A stretch of DNA of 59,287 nucleotides, taken from NCBI GenBank assembly GCA_022448005.1, contig JAKUTK010000023.1, forward strand, positions 9,689 through 68,975, read 5' to 3'. Shown in pieces: positions 18,840 through 27,975 of this stretch. A program made the translations under genes and the position numbers. A model generated the notes under the pieces. It made no database searches and was not told the DNA's origin. It saw nothing but the letters and a program-made list of their open reading frames with translations. This DNA comes from Pseudomonas sp. (GTDB lineage Bacteria > Pseudomonadota > Gammaproteobacteria > Pseudomonadales > Pseudomonadaceae). Each line of letters starts with the position of its first letter. Position 1 is the first letter of the stretch.

Positions 18840-20621
18840 TCAATGCTGCTGGAGATGCCCGTAAAGCTTGGCGTAGAGCCCTCCATCGGCGATCAGCTGC
18901 TGGTGATCGCCCTGCTCTGCGATGCGACCGCCATCGAAAACGAGCACCCGATCAGCCTGCTTCACCGCCGATAAACGGTGAGCGATGATCAGCGTCGTGC
19001 GACCTTGCAGGAAGCGGTTGAGCCCCTGATGCAAGGCATATTCGGTGGCTGCATCCAGGGCCGATGTCGCCTCATCAAGAATGACCACCTTGGGCTCGGC
19101 CAGCACCATGCGCGCCACGGCCAGTCGTTGTCGCTGGCCCCCGGAAAGACGCACGCCCGAACGACCGACAATGCTGTCCAGCCCGGCTGGCAATTGGCGA
19201 ATCGTATCAGCCAGCTGAGCGATTTCCAGCGCCCGCCAGCACGCCTGATCATCCCGTTCACGGCCCATCAGCAGGTTCGCGCGCACCGTGTCGTTGAACA
19301 GGGCCGGATGCTGCAGCACTACTGCGACGTTGTCGCGAACCGTGGCCAGGCCGATGTCCTGCACCTCGACCCCAGCGAACCGGATATGCCCCGCCTGCGG
19401 CTGATAGAGGCCCAGCAGTAACTGCACCAACGTGCTCTTGCCGCCGCCGCTGGCGCCGACAATGGCCACCTTCTCCCCTGCTGAAATGGTCAGATCCAAC
19501 CCTTCCAGCACCGGCTCATCCTGGTAGGAGAAACGCAGCCCCTGCACCTCGATGTCGACCGTTTCGCGGCCAACGAACGGATCCTGACCGCCGGCATACT
19601 GCGGTTCATCGGCACGCGCCAGCAGTTGATTGATACGGCTCAGCGCACCGCCTGCCGCATAGAAGGCGTATTGCAGATTAAGCAGCTGTTCGACCGGACC
19701 AATCATGAACCACAGGTAGCTGAACACCGCGAGCATCTGCCCGATGGACAGGTCGGAGAACAGCACCGTGAGCATGGCCGCGGCGCGGAAGATGTCGATA
19801 CCGAACTGAAACAGCAGACCGCTGGCGCGGTTGGAGGCGTCCGTCTTCCACTGCGAAGCGACTGCATAGTCCCTGACTTCGCGAGCCCGCAGACCGAGGC
19901 GCCCGAGGAAGAACCCCTGGCGATTGCCGGCGCGGACTTCCTGGATCGCATCCAGGGTTTCAGTAAGCGCCTGGGTAAACAATGAGGTGCTGTCGTTCTC
20001 CAGCTTCTTCAGGTGCTTGACGCGCTTGCCCAGCTGCACTGTGGCGTAGATCACCAGCGGATTGAACAGGAGGATCAACAGCGCCAGCTGCCAATGCATC
20101 CAAAGCAGGATCGCCGCCGTGCCGGCAATGGAAAGCACGGCAACCAGCAAGCGGCTGAGCGTCTCGCCAATAAACTTGTCGATGGTCTCGAGATCGGTGA
20201 CCAAGTGGGCAGCAACGGTTCCGCCACCCAGGCTTTCGTACTCGCTGAGGGCGATTCGCTTGAGTCTTTCGATCAAGCGCACTCGGATGCGATAGACCAG
20301 ATCCTTCGACAGCCGAGCGAACAGCCGGGCCTGCAGCACGTTGAAAGCCAGCGCTGATGCGCGCAGCAGCAGCGTCACGCAGAGCATCAGGCCGATATAG
20401 CCGAGCGCCGTCTGCCACTCTGGCGGAAGAAAGTTGTTCATTATTTCGAGTGCTGCGTCGCCCTGCTTCAGCAGCACCTCATCAACCAGCAACGGCAGCA
20501 GCAAGGGGATCGGCACGCTACACAGCGTCGCCAACACCGCGACAAGGTTGGCCAGCACCAAGGCTTTACGATGGTGCAGCGCGAGGCGGCGGATTTCGGC
20601 CCAGCTGAGCTGATCAGGCAT
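18840..20621 (-). CDS. ABC exporter, fused permease and ATPase
   Basis: 593-residue half-transporter that would dimerise. N-terminal ABC_membrane domain with six helices (first at ~20-45), then an NBD from ~350 with Walker A GASGGGKST, signature RLSGGQRQRLAVARM, Walker B VVILDEATSALD and the switch His in IIAHRLSAV. It overlaps the stop of the upstream DsbA-like gene by 8 nt on the same strand, so the two are co-translated. This pairing hints at export or folding of a thiol-containing substrate, or simply shared regulation. The substrate is unknown. It lacks a peptidase C39 domain, so it is not a bacteriocin processor. Confidence 0.92.
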   Translation of the reverse strand: MPDQLSWAEIRRLALHHRKALVLANLVAVLATLCSVPIPLLLPLLVDEVLLKQGDAALEIMNNFLPPEWQTALGYIGLMLCVTLLLRASALAFNVLQARLFARLSKDLVYRIRVRLIERLKRIALSEYESLGGGTVAAHLVTDLETIDKFIGETLSRLLVAVLSIAGTAAILLWMHWQLALLILLFNPLVIYATVQLGKRVKHLKKLENDSTSLFTQALTETLDAIQEVRAGNRQGFFLGRLGLRAREVRDYAVASQWKTDASNRASGLLFQFGIDIFRAAAMLTVLFSDLSIGQMLAVFSYLWFMIGPVEQLLNLQYAFYAAGGALSRINQLLARADEPQYAGGQDPFVGRETVDIEVQGLRFSYQDEPVLEGLDLTISAGEKVAIVGASGGGKSTLVQLLLGLYQPQAGHIRFAGVEVQDIGLATVRDNVAVVLQHPALFNDTVRANLLMGRERDDQACWRALEIAQLADTIRQLPAGLDSIVGRSGVRLSGGQRQRLAVARMVLAEPKVVILDEATSALDAATEYALHQGLNRFLQGRTTLIIAHRLSAVKQADRVLVFDGGRIAEQGDHQQLIADGGLYAKLYGHLQQH

Positions 20622-21246
20622 TTATGTTGTGATCCAGCCAGCGTGTCAGCAGTGGTGCCAGCGCCTCGAGCGGTTGGTACCCGTTCGTCACCAGCGCCAG
20701 CTGACCTTCGTGCTCAGCCAGCAAAGTGGGGAAACCGGCAATGCCGAGATTGCGCGACCATTCGAAATCAGCGACGGTGGCATCGCGGGCGGCCTGAGAA
20801 TCGAAGCGATCGGCGAACTCGATGCGCGGAATTCCAGCGGTCTCGGCCAGCTCGACAAGTTCCGGCGGCAGCGTGACGTTGCGCCCTTCGACATAGAACG
20901 CGCGCTGAATCAGCCCGGCAAGACGCCAAGCTACCTGAGGATCAAGACTGCGCGCAGCAACCAGTGTCCGGCAAGCGGGCTCCGTGTCATAGACCAGCCC
21001 TTCTGGAAGACCCGCCTCGAAGTTGAAGGGCTGACCGCTCGCCTCGTGTACCGCATGCCAGTAGGACGCCGTACGGTCGCGGGCCGCCTGGTCCATTGCG
21101 GTACGCTCCTGGCGCAATCCTCCGACGACGAGATCCGCACCTACCCCACGAGCCTGCGCCTGCTCGATCAGCGCCTGCACGACCGGCGCGAAGCCCCAGC
21201 ACCATGAGCACATCGGGTCCATCACGTAGATCAGTCGGCTGCTCAT
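20614..21246 (-). CDS. DsbA-family thioredoxin-fold protein (FrnE-like)
   Basis: 210 residues with the redox motif Cys-Ser-Trp-Cys at residues 13-16 (DPMCSWCWGF), a helical insertion, and the cis-Pro loop GIAGFPTLL near 170. There is no signal peptide, so it is probably cytoplasmic, unlike classical DsbA. It belongs to the group with DsbA/FrnE and 2-hydroxychromene-2-carboxylate isomerase-like folds. It is first in a two-gene operon with the ABC exporter (8-nt overlap). The physiological substrate is not apparent. Confidence 0.88.
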   Translation of the reverse strand: MSSRLIYVMDPMCSWCWGFAPVVQALIEQAQARGVGADLVVGGLRQERTAMDQAARDRTASYWHAVHEASGQPFNFEAGLPEGLVYDTEPACRTLVAARSLDPQVAWRLAGLIQRAFYVEGRNVTLPPELVELAETAGIPRIEFADRFDSQAARDATVADFEWSRNLGIAGFPTLLAEHEGQLALVTNGYQPLEALAPLLTRWLDHNINA

Positions 21247-21302
21247 GGGCGCTCCGGTTCTATCAGGTTGAAGCGCGTCTAGCGCGCCTCATGACTGTAC
21301 GG

Positions 21303-22238
21303 TTAAACACCCGCCTTGCGATAGTTGTAGCCGATGGGGTGTGGCTGGTTGCGCTTGAGCGCCAGTTCGATCTGCTTTTGCCGCTCACGCGCACTGTGGC
21401 GCGTCTTTTCGCTGAGATTATCCCAGCAGTGCGGGCAGCTGGTGCCTGAAGCGTAGTGCTCGGATTGGCGGTCCTCCACCGAAATCGGTGTGCGGCAGGC
21501 GTGGCACTGGTCGAAGTCGCCCTCGGTGAGGTCATGGCGGACGGTGACGCGGTTGTCGAAGACGAAGCAGTCGCCGCGCCAACGGGTTTCTTCCTGCGGT
21601 ACTTCTTCGAGGTATTTGAGGATGCCGCCCTTGAGGTGATAGACCTCTTCGAAACCCTCACCGAGCATGTAGCTGGACGCCTTTTCGCAGCGGATACCGC
21701 CGGTGCAGAACATCGCGACCTTCTTGTGCTTGGCCGGATCGTAGTGAGCCTTGATGTAGTCCGGAAACTCGCGGAAAGATTTCGTCTGCGGGTCGATTGC
21801 GCCTTCGAACGTACCGATGGACACTTCGTAGTCGTTGCGGGTATCGATCAGCAGCACTTCCGGATCTTCGATGAGCGCGTTCCAGTCCTTCGGATCGACA
21901 TAGGTGCCGACGCGCTGGTTGGGATCAACGCCCTCCACACCGAGGGTGACGATTTCCTTCTTCAGCTTGACCTTGGTGCGGTAGAACGGCTGCTCGTCAC
22001 AGTAGGATTCCTTGTGATCGATATCGGCCAGGCGCGCATCGGTGCCAAACCAGGCGAGCAAGGCATCGATCCCTTCGCGGGTGCCGGACACGGTGCCGTT
22101 GATACCTTCTTCAGCCAGCAACAGCGTGCCTTTGATGCCATTGGCCTCAAGGGTTTCGAGCAAGGGTTCACGCAACGCGATGTAGTCCGGCAGGGAGACG
22201 AACTTGTACAGCGCCGCGACGACGATCTTCTGGGTCAT
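21303..22238 (-). CDS. trhO: tRNA uridine(34) hydroxylase TrhO (YceA)
   Basis: Rhodanese-family enzyme that hydroxylates U34 of tRNAs on the way to (c)mo5U. 311 residues: an N-terminal acylphosphatase-like domain (~5-95), a rhodanese domain (~125-225) with the active-site Cys178 in [13 protein letters not shown], and a C-terminal zinc-binding part (CHACRTPI and CPHCWDNL). All are intact. Its upstream region carries a MITE-like element (22267-22397), which therefore separates it from bolA on the same strand. Confidence 0.94.
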   Translation of the reverse strand: MTQKIVVAALYKFVSLPDYIALREPLLETLEANGIKGTLLLAEEGINGTVSGTREGIDALLAWFGTDARLADIDHKESYCDEQPFYRTKVKLKKEIVTLGVEGVDPNQRVGTYVDPKDWNALIEDPEVLLIDTRNDYEVSIGTFEGAIDPQTKSFREFPDYIKAHYDPAKHKKVAMFCTGGIRCEKASSYMLGEGFEEVYHLKGGILKYLEEVPQEETRWRGDCFVFDNRVTVRHDLTEGDFDQCHACRTPISVEDRQSEHYASGTSCPHCWDNLSEKTRHSARERQKQIELALKRNQPHPIGYNYRKAGV

Positions 22239-22266
22239 GCGGGATAATTCCTCCAGTGGTCACCCA

Positions 22267-22397
22267 ACAGGCCGTTGAAAAACTACCTGCGTTGGCAATA
22301 CTGCGTTTAAACGACCCTCGGAATGCTCATTTACAAGCGTAAACTCCGCTTCCTCGTGCCGTTTTGCCTGCCTCGCCTGCGTTTTTCAATGGCCTGT
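22267..22397. mobile_element. MITE-like inverted-repeat element
   Basis: 131-bp element bounded by near-identical inverted termini: left ACAGGCCGTTGAAAAAC and right reverse complement ACAGGCCATTGAAAAAC (one mismatch). A central palindrome TTTAC-AAGC-GTAAA sits at 22330-22343. No coding capacity. The left-hand sequence (GTTGAAAAACTACCTGCGTT) is one I recall as widely repeated between genes in P. stutzeri-type genomes. It probably moves with a transposase in trans. No clear target duplication is visible by eye. Confidence 0.65.
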
Positions 22398-22502
22398 CCA
22401 AGGGCGGACCGGGAATGCGAAAACGACAACGCCGGCGTGAGCCGGCGCGGCGCGCATTCTAGCAACAAATCTTGATCAGGCCTAAAGCCGCCGGGCAGCT
22501 TG

Positions 22503-22802
22503 TTATTTGTGTCCTCCGGCACAGACCGGGGACGCTGGTGCGACGCCCTGCTCGGCCCACTCTTGCGGAGTATAGGTGTGCAGGGCCAGGGCGTGAATCT
22601 GCGGCATCAGATCGCCCATAGCAGCGTAGGCGCGCTGGTGGCGCTTGACCGCATTCAGACCAGCAAACTGTTCGCTGACGATCACCGCCTTGTAATGGGT
22701 TTCCTGACCACGACTATGCATGTGGCTTTCATCCAGCACCTGCAGATGCTGAGGTTGCAGTGCGCTTTGCAGCGCGTCTTGGATAAGGTCGATCTTGGGC
22801 AT
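22503..22802 (-). CDS. bolA: BolA family protein
   Basis: 99-residue BolA domain: class II KH-like fold with the signature KAVIVSEQFAGLNAVKRHQRAYAAM (here split by its invariant His and Arg) and the preceding DESHMHSRGQETHYK region with the conserved His residues that coordinate an Fe-S cluster together with monothiol glutaredoxin. Roles in the family are iron-sulfur cluster handling and envelope/morphology regulation. The next upstream gene on the same strand is a DUF2059 protein, 15 bp away, so the two may be co-transcribed. Confidence 0.92.
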   Translation of the reverse strand: MPKIDLIQDALQSALQPQHLQVLDESHMHSRGQETHYKAVIVSEQFAGLNAVKRHQRAYAAMGDLMPQIHALALHTYTPQEWAEQGVAPASPVCAGGHK

Positions 22803-22817
22803 GCCGGGCGTGCTCCG

Positions 22818-23327
22818 TCAGGGTTTTTTCTGGGTATCGAGTTCGGCCGTCATTTCTGCCAGCAGTTTGTTCACCTGAGGCACGGCGCTTTCCAACTTGG
22901 CCTGGGTGACCTGCGCCGAGCGTGCATTCAGCTCCGGCAATTTGGTCAGCATTTTCTTGCCCAGCGCCGACTCGTAGAAGTCGTTCAACTGGGTCAGTTC
23001 CTGCTCGGTGAAGGTGTCGGTATAGAGCTTGATCAGATCGGGTTTGACTTTTTCCCAGCCGATCGCCTTGTCCAGTGCGGCATCCGCCTTGGACTGGTAT
23101 TGCTCGAGAAGCGCGCGTTTGCTTTCCGGTGCCCGAGTCTGTTCAAAGCGTTGGGCGAACATCTGCTGCACCTGGCCGTAGACCGGCACCGACAGCCGAT
23201 CGGCATTGACCAGTTCCAGAAAACGCTCGGCTTGAGATGCGTGGCTGGCGCTGTCCGCGCTGGCCTGACCACTGAGCAGCGCGATCGACAGAGCGCTACA
23301 AAGGCCGAATGTACGAAGCATGTGCAT
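22818..23327 (-). CDS. DUF2059 periplasmic protein
   Basis: 169 residues with a Sec signal peptide (MHMLRTFGLCSALSIALLSG, cleavage after QASA) followed by an all-helical DUF2059 domain (segment YTDTFTEQELTQLNDFYES is the most typical part). The start at 23327 is chosen because AAGGA precedes it by 7 nt; the frame is open upstream to 23369 but would bury the signal peptide. The function is unknown. The position upstream of bolA matches the order I recall in P. aeruginosa next to fumC2. Confidence 0.85.
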   Translation of the reverse strand: MHMLRTFGLCSALSIALLSGQASADSASHASQAERFLELVNADRLSVPVYGQVQQMFAQRFEQTRAPESKRALLEQYQSKADAALDKAIGWEKVKPDLIKLYTDTFTEQELTQLNDFYESALGKKMLTKLPELNARSAQVTQAKLESAVPQVNKLLAEMTAELDTQKKP

Positions 23328-23472
23328 GAGATGATCCTTGGCGATCGTTAGGTGAGCCTCAATGGACACATTCTGCGCGCTGAGTTCCCGTCGCTCAAGG
23401 CACTACTGGCCAGATTGAACCTGTGCTCGCTGCCAGCGACCTAACAGGGATACCTCATTAATGGAGTACGGC

Positions 23473-24864
<1,392 letters not shown>

Positions 24865-24887
24865 GCTGAGGCAGCGACCTAGCCGAG

Positions 24888-24920
24888 GGGCGGTGGGCTG
24901 AAACCCGCCCATCCTACAGG
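24888..24920. repeat. REP-like intergenic repeat
   Basis: Just after fumC, a GGTGGGCTGAAACCCGCCC block followed by ATCCTACAGG has the look of Pseudomonas REP sequences (reverse strand: CCTGTAGGATGGGC...). Only one copy was seen in the window, so the assignment rests on memory of the motif. Confidence 0.4.
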
Positions 24921-24947
24921 CCCCAATGGCCAGACTGTGGCAATAAA

Positions 24948-24970
24948 AAACCCGCGCCAGGCGCGGGTTT
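24948..24970. terminator. Bidirectional rho-independent terminator
   Basis: CCCGCGC and GCGCGGG arms are separated by three bases and flanked by an A-run on the left and TTT on the right. It lies between fumC (+) and the thiolase gene (-), both of which end here. Confidence 0.8.
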
Positions 24971-24982
24971 GATCTGACTGCC

Positions 24983-26167
24983 TCAGCGCACGGCTTCAAA
25001 TAGCCCCGATGCGCCCATGCCGCCGCCCACACACATGGTCACCACGCCGTAACGCTGATTGCGGCGCTGCAGCTCACGAATGAGATGGCCCGCAGTCCGT
25101 GAGCCAGTCATGCCAAACGGGTGACCGATGGAGATCGAGCCGCCGTTCACGTTGAACTTCTCGTTGTCGATGCCGAGTGTGTCGCGGCAATAGAGGCACT
25201 GAGAAGCGAAGGCTTCGTTAAGCTCCCAGAGATCAATGTCACTGACCTGCAGGCCGCGCGCCTGAAGCAGACGCGGAACCGAGAACACCGGGCCGATGCC
25301 CATTTCATCCGGCTCGCAACCCGCGACGGTGAAACCACGGAAATAGGCACGCGGCTTCAGACCCAGCTCCAATGCCTTGTCCAGGCTCATCACCAGCGTC
25401 ATCGAGGCACCGTCGGACAACTGCGACGCGTTACCAGCGGTGACGGAGCCGTCATCCGCGAACACGGGCTTGAGCGACGAGAGGTTCTCCAGCGTCGTAT
25501 CGGGACGGTTGCAGTCGTCGCGATCAACCACGCCTTCATGTTCGGTGCGCTCGCCAGTGGCCTTGTCTTCGGTGAAGTAGCGGACGTTCATCGGTACGAT
25601 TTCGTCTTGGAACAGACCTTCGGCCTGGGCCCGCGCCGTGCGCTGCTGGCTTTGTAGCGAGTATTGATCCTGCTGCTCGCGGGTCACGTTGTAGCGACGC
25701 GCAACCATCTCAGCGGTCTGGCCCATGCTGTGATACAGCCCCGGGACGCGCTCCTGCAGGATCGGATTGAAGAGGTTGTCACTGTTGCGGCTCTTGGCCG
25801 TCATGGTGATCGACTCGACGCCGCCAGCAACAATGATGTCGCTGCAGCCTGAAGCGATCTGGTTGGCCGCGATGGCGATCGATTGCAGGCCAGACGAACA
25901 GAAGCGATTGAGCGTCATACCCGCGCACTGAATGCCCAGGTTCGAGAGAACCGCCACGTTACGGCCGATATTGTAGCCCTGAGCGCCTTCGTTGGAACCG
26001 GCACCGACGATGCAGTCCTCGACCAGCTTGGGATCCAGGTCGTTGCGCGACAGCAGCGCATTGACGCAATGGGCCGCCATGTCATCGGGGCGGGTCATGT
26101 TGAACTTGCCGCGGAAGGACTTGGCCAGGCCGGTCCGGACGCTGTCGACGATCACTACTTCACGCAT
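24983..26167 (-). CDS. Acetyl-CoA acyltransferase / thiolase
   Basis: Thiolase-family enzyme (beta-ketothiolase or acetoacetyl-CoA synthesis), 394 residues from the ATG at 26167, which has GAGG at 6-nt spacing. The frame is open upstream to 26266, but MREVVIVDSVRTGLAKSFRG is the usual thiolase start. The active-site Cys90 (NRFCSSGLQS), the His in GHPFGMTGSR and the C-terminal Cys in CVGGGMG are all present. The gene is not next to fadB, so it is probably not the FadA subunit of the main fatty-acid oxidation complex. Which substrate it prefers cannot be told from the sequence. Confidence 0.92.
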   Translation of the reverse strand: MREVVIVDSVRTGLAKSFRGKFNMTRPDDMAAHCVNALLSRNDLDPKLVEDCIVGAGSNEGAQGYNIGRNVAVLSNLGIQCAGMTLNRFCSSGLQSIAIAANQIASGCSDIIVAGGVESITMTAKSRNSDNLFNPILQERVPGLYHSMGQTAEMVARRYNVTREQQDQYSLQSQQRTARAQAEGLFQDEIVPMNVRYFTEDKATGERTEHEGVVDRDDCNRPDTTLENLSSLKPVFADDGSVTAGNASQLSDGASMTLVMSLDKALELGLKPRAYFRGFTVAGCEPDEMGIGPVFSVPRLLQARGLQVSDIDLWELNEAFASQCLYCRDTLGIDNEKFNVNGGSISIGHPFGMTGSRTAGHLIRELQRRNQRYGVVTMCVGGGMGASGLFEAVR

Positions 26168-26311
26168 GGCATACCTCGAATGGTTTGGGCGGCCGCGACG
26201 GGGGCGACCGGCCTGTTGACGATGGGTCGAGCATAGTTCCGGCCCATTGCCAAAGGCGACGACCATTCAGCAGGGATATGGCCGGCCATTGTCTCCCCTC
26301 CCTTTGCAACC

Positions 26312-27793
26312 TCAGCTGATCGCAGCGTCCAGCGCATCGTTGAGCGTTCGTAACACCTTGACCCGAGCGAAGCGCTTGTCATTGGCCTCCACCAGTGTCC
26401 AGGGCGCTATTTCGGTACTGGTGCGGTCGACCATGTCCGCTACCGCATTACTGTAGCTGTCCCATTTTTCACGATTTCGCCAATCTTCCTCGGTGATCTT
26501 GAAGCGCTTATGCGGGGTATCTTCGCGTTCCTTGAATCGCTCCAGCTGCGTCTGTTTGTCGATCGACAGCCAGAACTTGACCACCACCACGCCGGCATCG
26601 ACCAACTGTTCCTCGAACTCATTGATTTCGGTGTAGGCCCGCAGCCATTCATCCGGCGAGCAGAAGCCCTCGACCCGCTCCACCAGCACCCGGCCGTACC
26701 AGGAACGATCGAAAATCGTGAACTGCCCGCGCGCCGGTACATTGCGCCAGAAGCGCCACAGCCAGGGTTGCGCCAGTTCGTCCTCGCTGGGCGCGGCGAT
26801 CTGTATGGTGCGATACAGCCGAGGATCCAGCGCACCGGTAACCCGGCGAATGGCGCTGCCCTTGCCTGCCGCATCATGGCCCTCGAACAGCGCCAGCACC
26901 CCCCGCTTGCGCAGTCGGGGGTCGCGCAGCAGCTGACTTAGCCTCGCCTGCTCCTGCCCCAGTTGCTCCTTGTAGTGGTCCTTACTGAGCGATTGCTGCA
27001 TGTCGAGACTGTCAAGCAGGCTCGCCTGATCGAGCTTCAGCTCGACCGTCGCCGTGTGCGGCTGCGAGAGCGGTTGGTCCGCCGCGTCCAGCGCAGCATT
27101 GAGCCCTTCGAGCAGCAACCGGCCGGCGGTCAGGCTGCGGTAGCGTTCGTCGCTGCCCTCGATGACGTACCAGGGCGCAAAGTCCCGGCTGCTGCGGCGC
27201 AGGATCAGTTCACCATGCTTGACGAACCGGTCGTAGGTTTTCGACTGCTGCCAATCCAGCGGGCTGATACGCCAGCTGTGCAGTGGGTCATCCTTTAGCG
27301 ACTCGAGCCGCTGCTGCATGCGGTCCTTGGACAAGTGGAACCAGAACTTGAAGATCAGCATGCCCTCGGCACAGAGCATCCGCTCGAAACGTTGAGCGCG
27401 GTCGATGGCCAGCTCAAGATCGACTTTCTTCAGGCGGCCATGAACCCGATCTTGGAGCATCTTGCTGTACCAGTTACCGAAGAAAATTCCGGTCTGGCCT
27501 TTGGGGGGGAGTCTTCTCCAGTAGCGCCACGCAGGCGGATGCGAGAGTTCTTCGTCAGTCGGCACGTCGAAGCTGTCGACACGGATCAGCCGTGGGTCCA
27601 TCCACTCGCTGAGCAGCTTGATCGTTTCGCCTTTTCCCGCGCCCTCAATGCCATTGATCAGGATCAGGACGGGAAACCGTGCCTGCTCCCTGAGGCGGTA
27701 CTGCGCCTGCAACAGCGCTTCGCGCAAAACAGGCACTGCTTTGTTGTAAGTGTCCTTGTCGATGGCATGGCCGATTTCCGCAGACTCGAACAT
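26312..27793 (-). CDS. pap: Polyphosphate:AMP phosphotransferase (two-domain PPK2)
   Basis: Uses polyphosphate to phosphorylate AMP to ADP. 493 residues with two PPK2 modules, each with its own P-loop: GIEGAGKGETIK (residues ~50-61) and EGHDAAGKGSAIRR (~308-321), and lid-type segments with paired Arg residues (for example RSWYGRVLVERVEGF). Fused two-domain PPK2 proteins are the class that acts on AMP. The start at 27793 is supported by GGAG at 6-nt spacing, over an alternative ATG at 27805. It is divergent from mnmC. Confidence 0.93.
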   Translation of the reverse strand: MFESAEIGHAIDKDTYNKAVPVLREALLQAQYRLREQARFPVLILINGIEGAGKGETIKLLSEWMDPRLIRVDSFDVPTDEELSHPPAWRYWRRLPPKGQTGIFFGNWYSKMLQDRVHGRLKKVDLELAIDRAQRFERMLCAEGMLIFKFWFHLSKDRMQQRLESLKDDPLHSWRISPLDWQQSKTYDRFVKHGELILRRSSRDFAPWYVIEGSDERYRSLTAGRLLLEGLNAALDAADQPLSQPHTATVELKLDQASLLDSLDMQQSLSKDHYKEQLGQEQARLSQLLRDPRLRKRGVLALFEGHDAAGKGSAIRRVTGALDPRLYRTIQIAAPSEDELAQPWLWRFWRNVPARGQFTIFDRSWYGRVLVERVEGFCSPDEWLRAYTEINEFEEQLVDAGVVVVKFWLSIDKQTQLERFKEREDTPHKRFKITEEDWRNREKWDSYSNAVADMVDRTSTEIAPWTLVEANDKRFARVKVLRTLNDALDAAIS

Positions 27794-27975
27794 CGTGTAC
27801 TCCAAAAAGGGATGCTGTGATGAACCCTAGCAGGCCGAGACAACTGTAGTACTGATGTAGATCCGCCTGCTTGCGCTGGCGCGCAAGCTTGCACGCCTAT
27901 CGATGCGACAAAGCGCGCCCGCAGCAGGTTTCGCGCGGCTGTTAGAATCGCGGTCTTTCACCGCAGGAAACGTCG

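Noticed and set aside
24888..24920. GC-rich block after fumC considered as a terminator
   Set aside because: A proper terminator with flanking A/T runs lies just downstream (24948-24970); the block looks more like a REP repeat.
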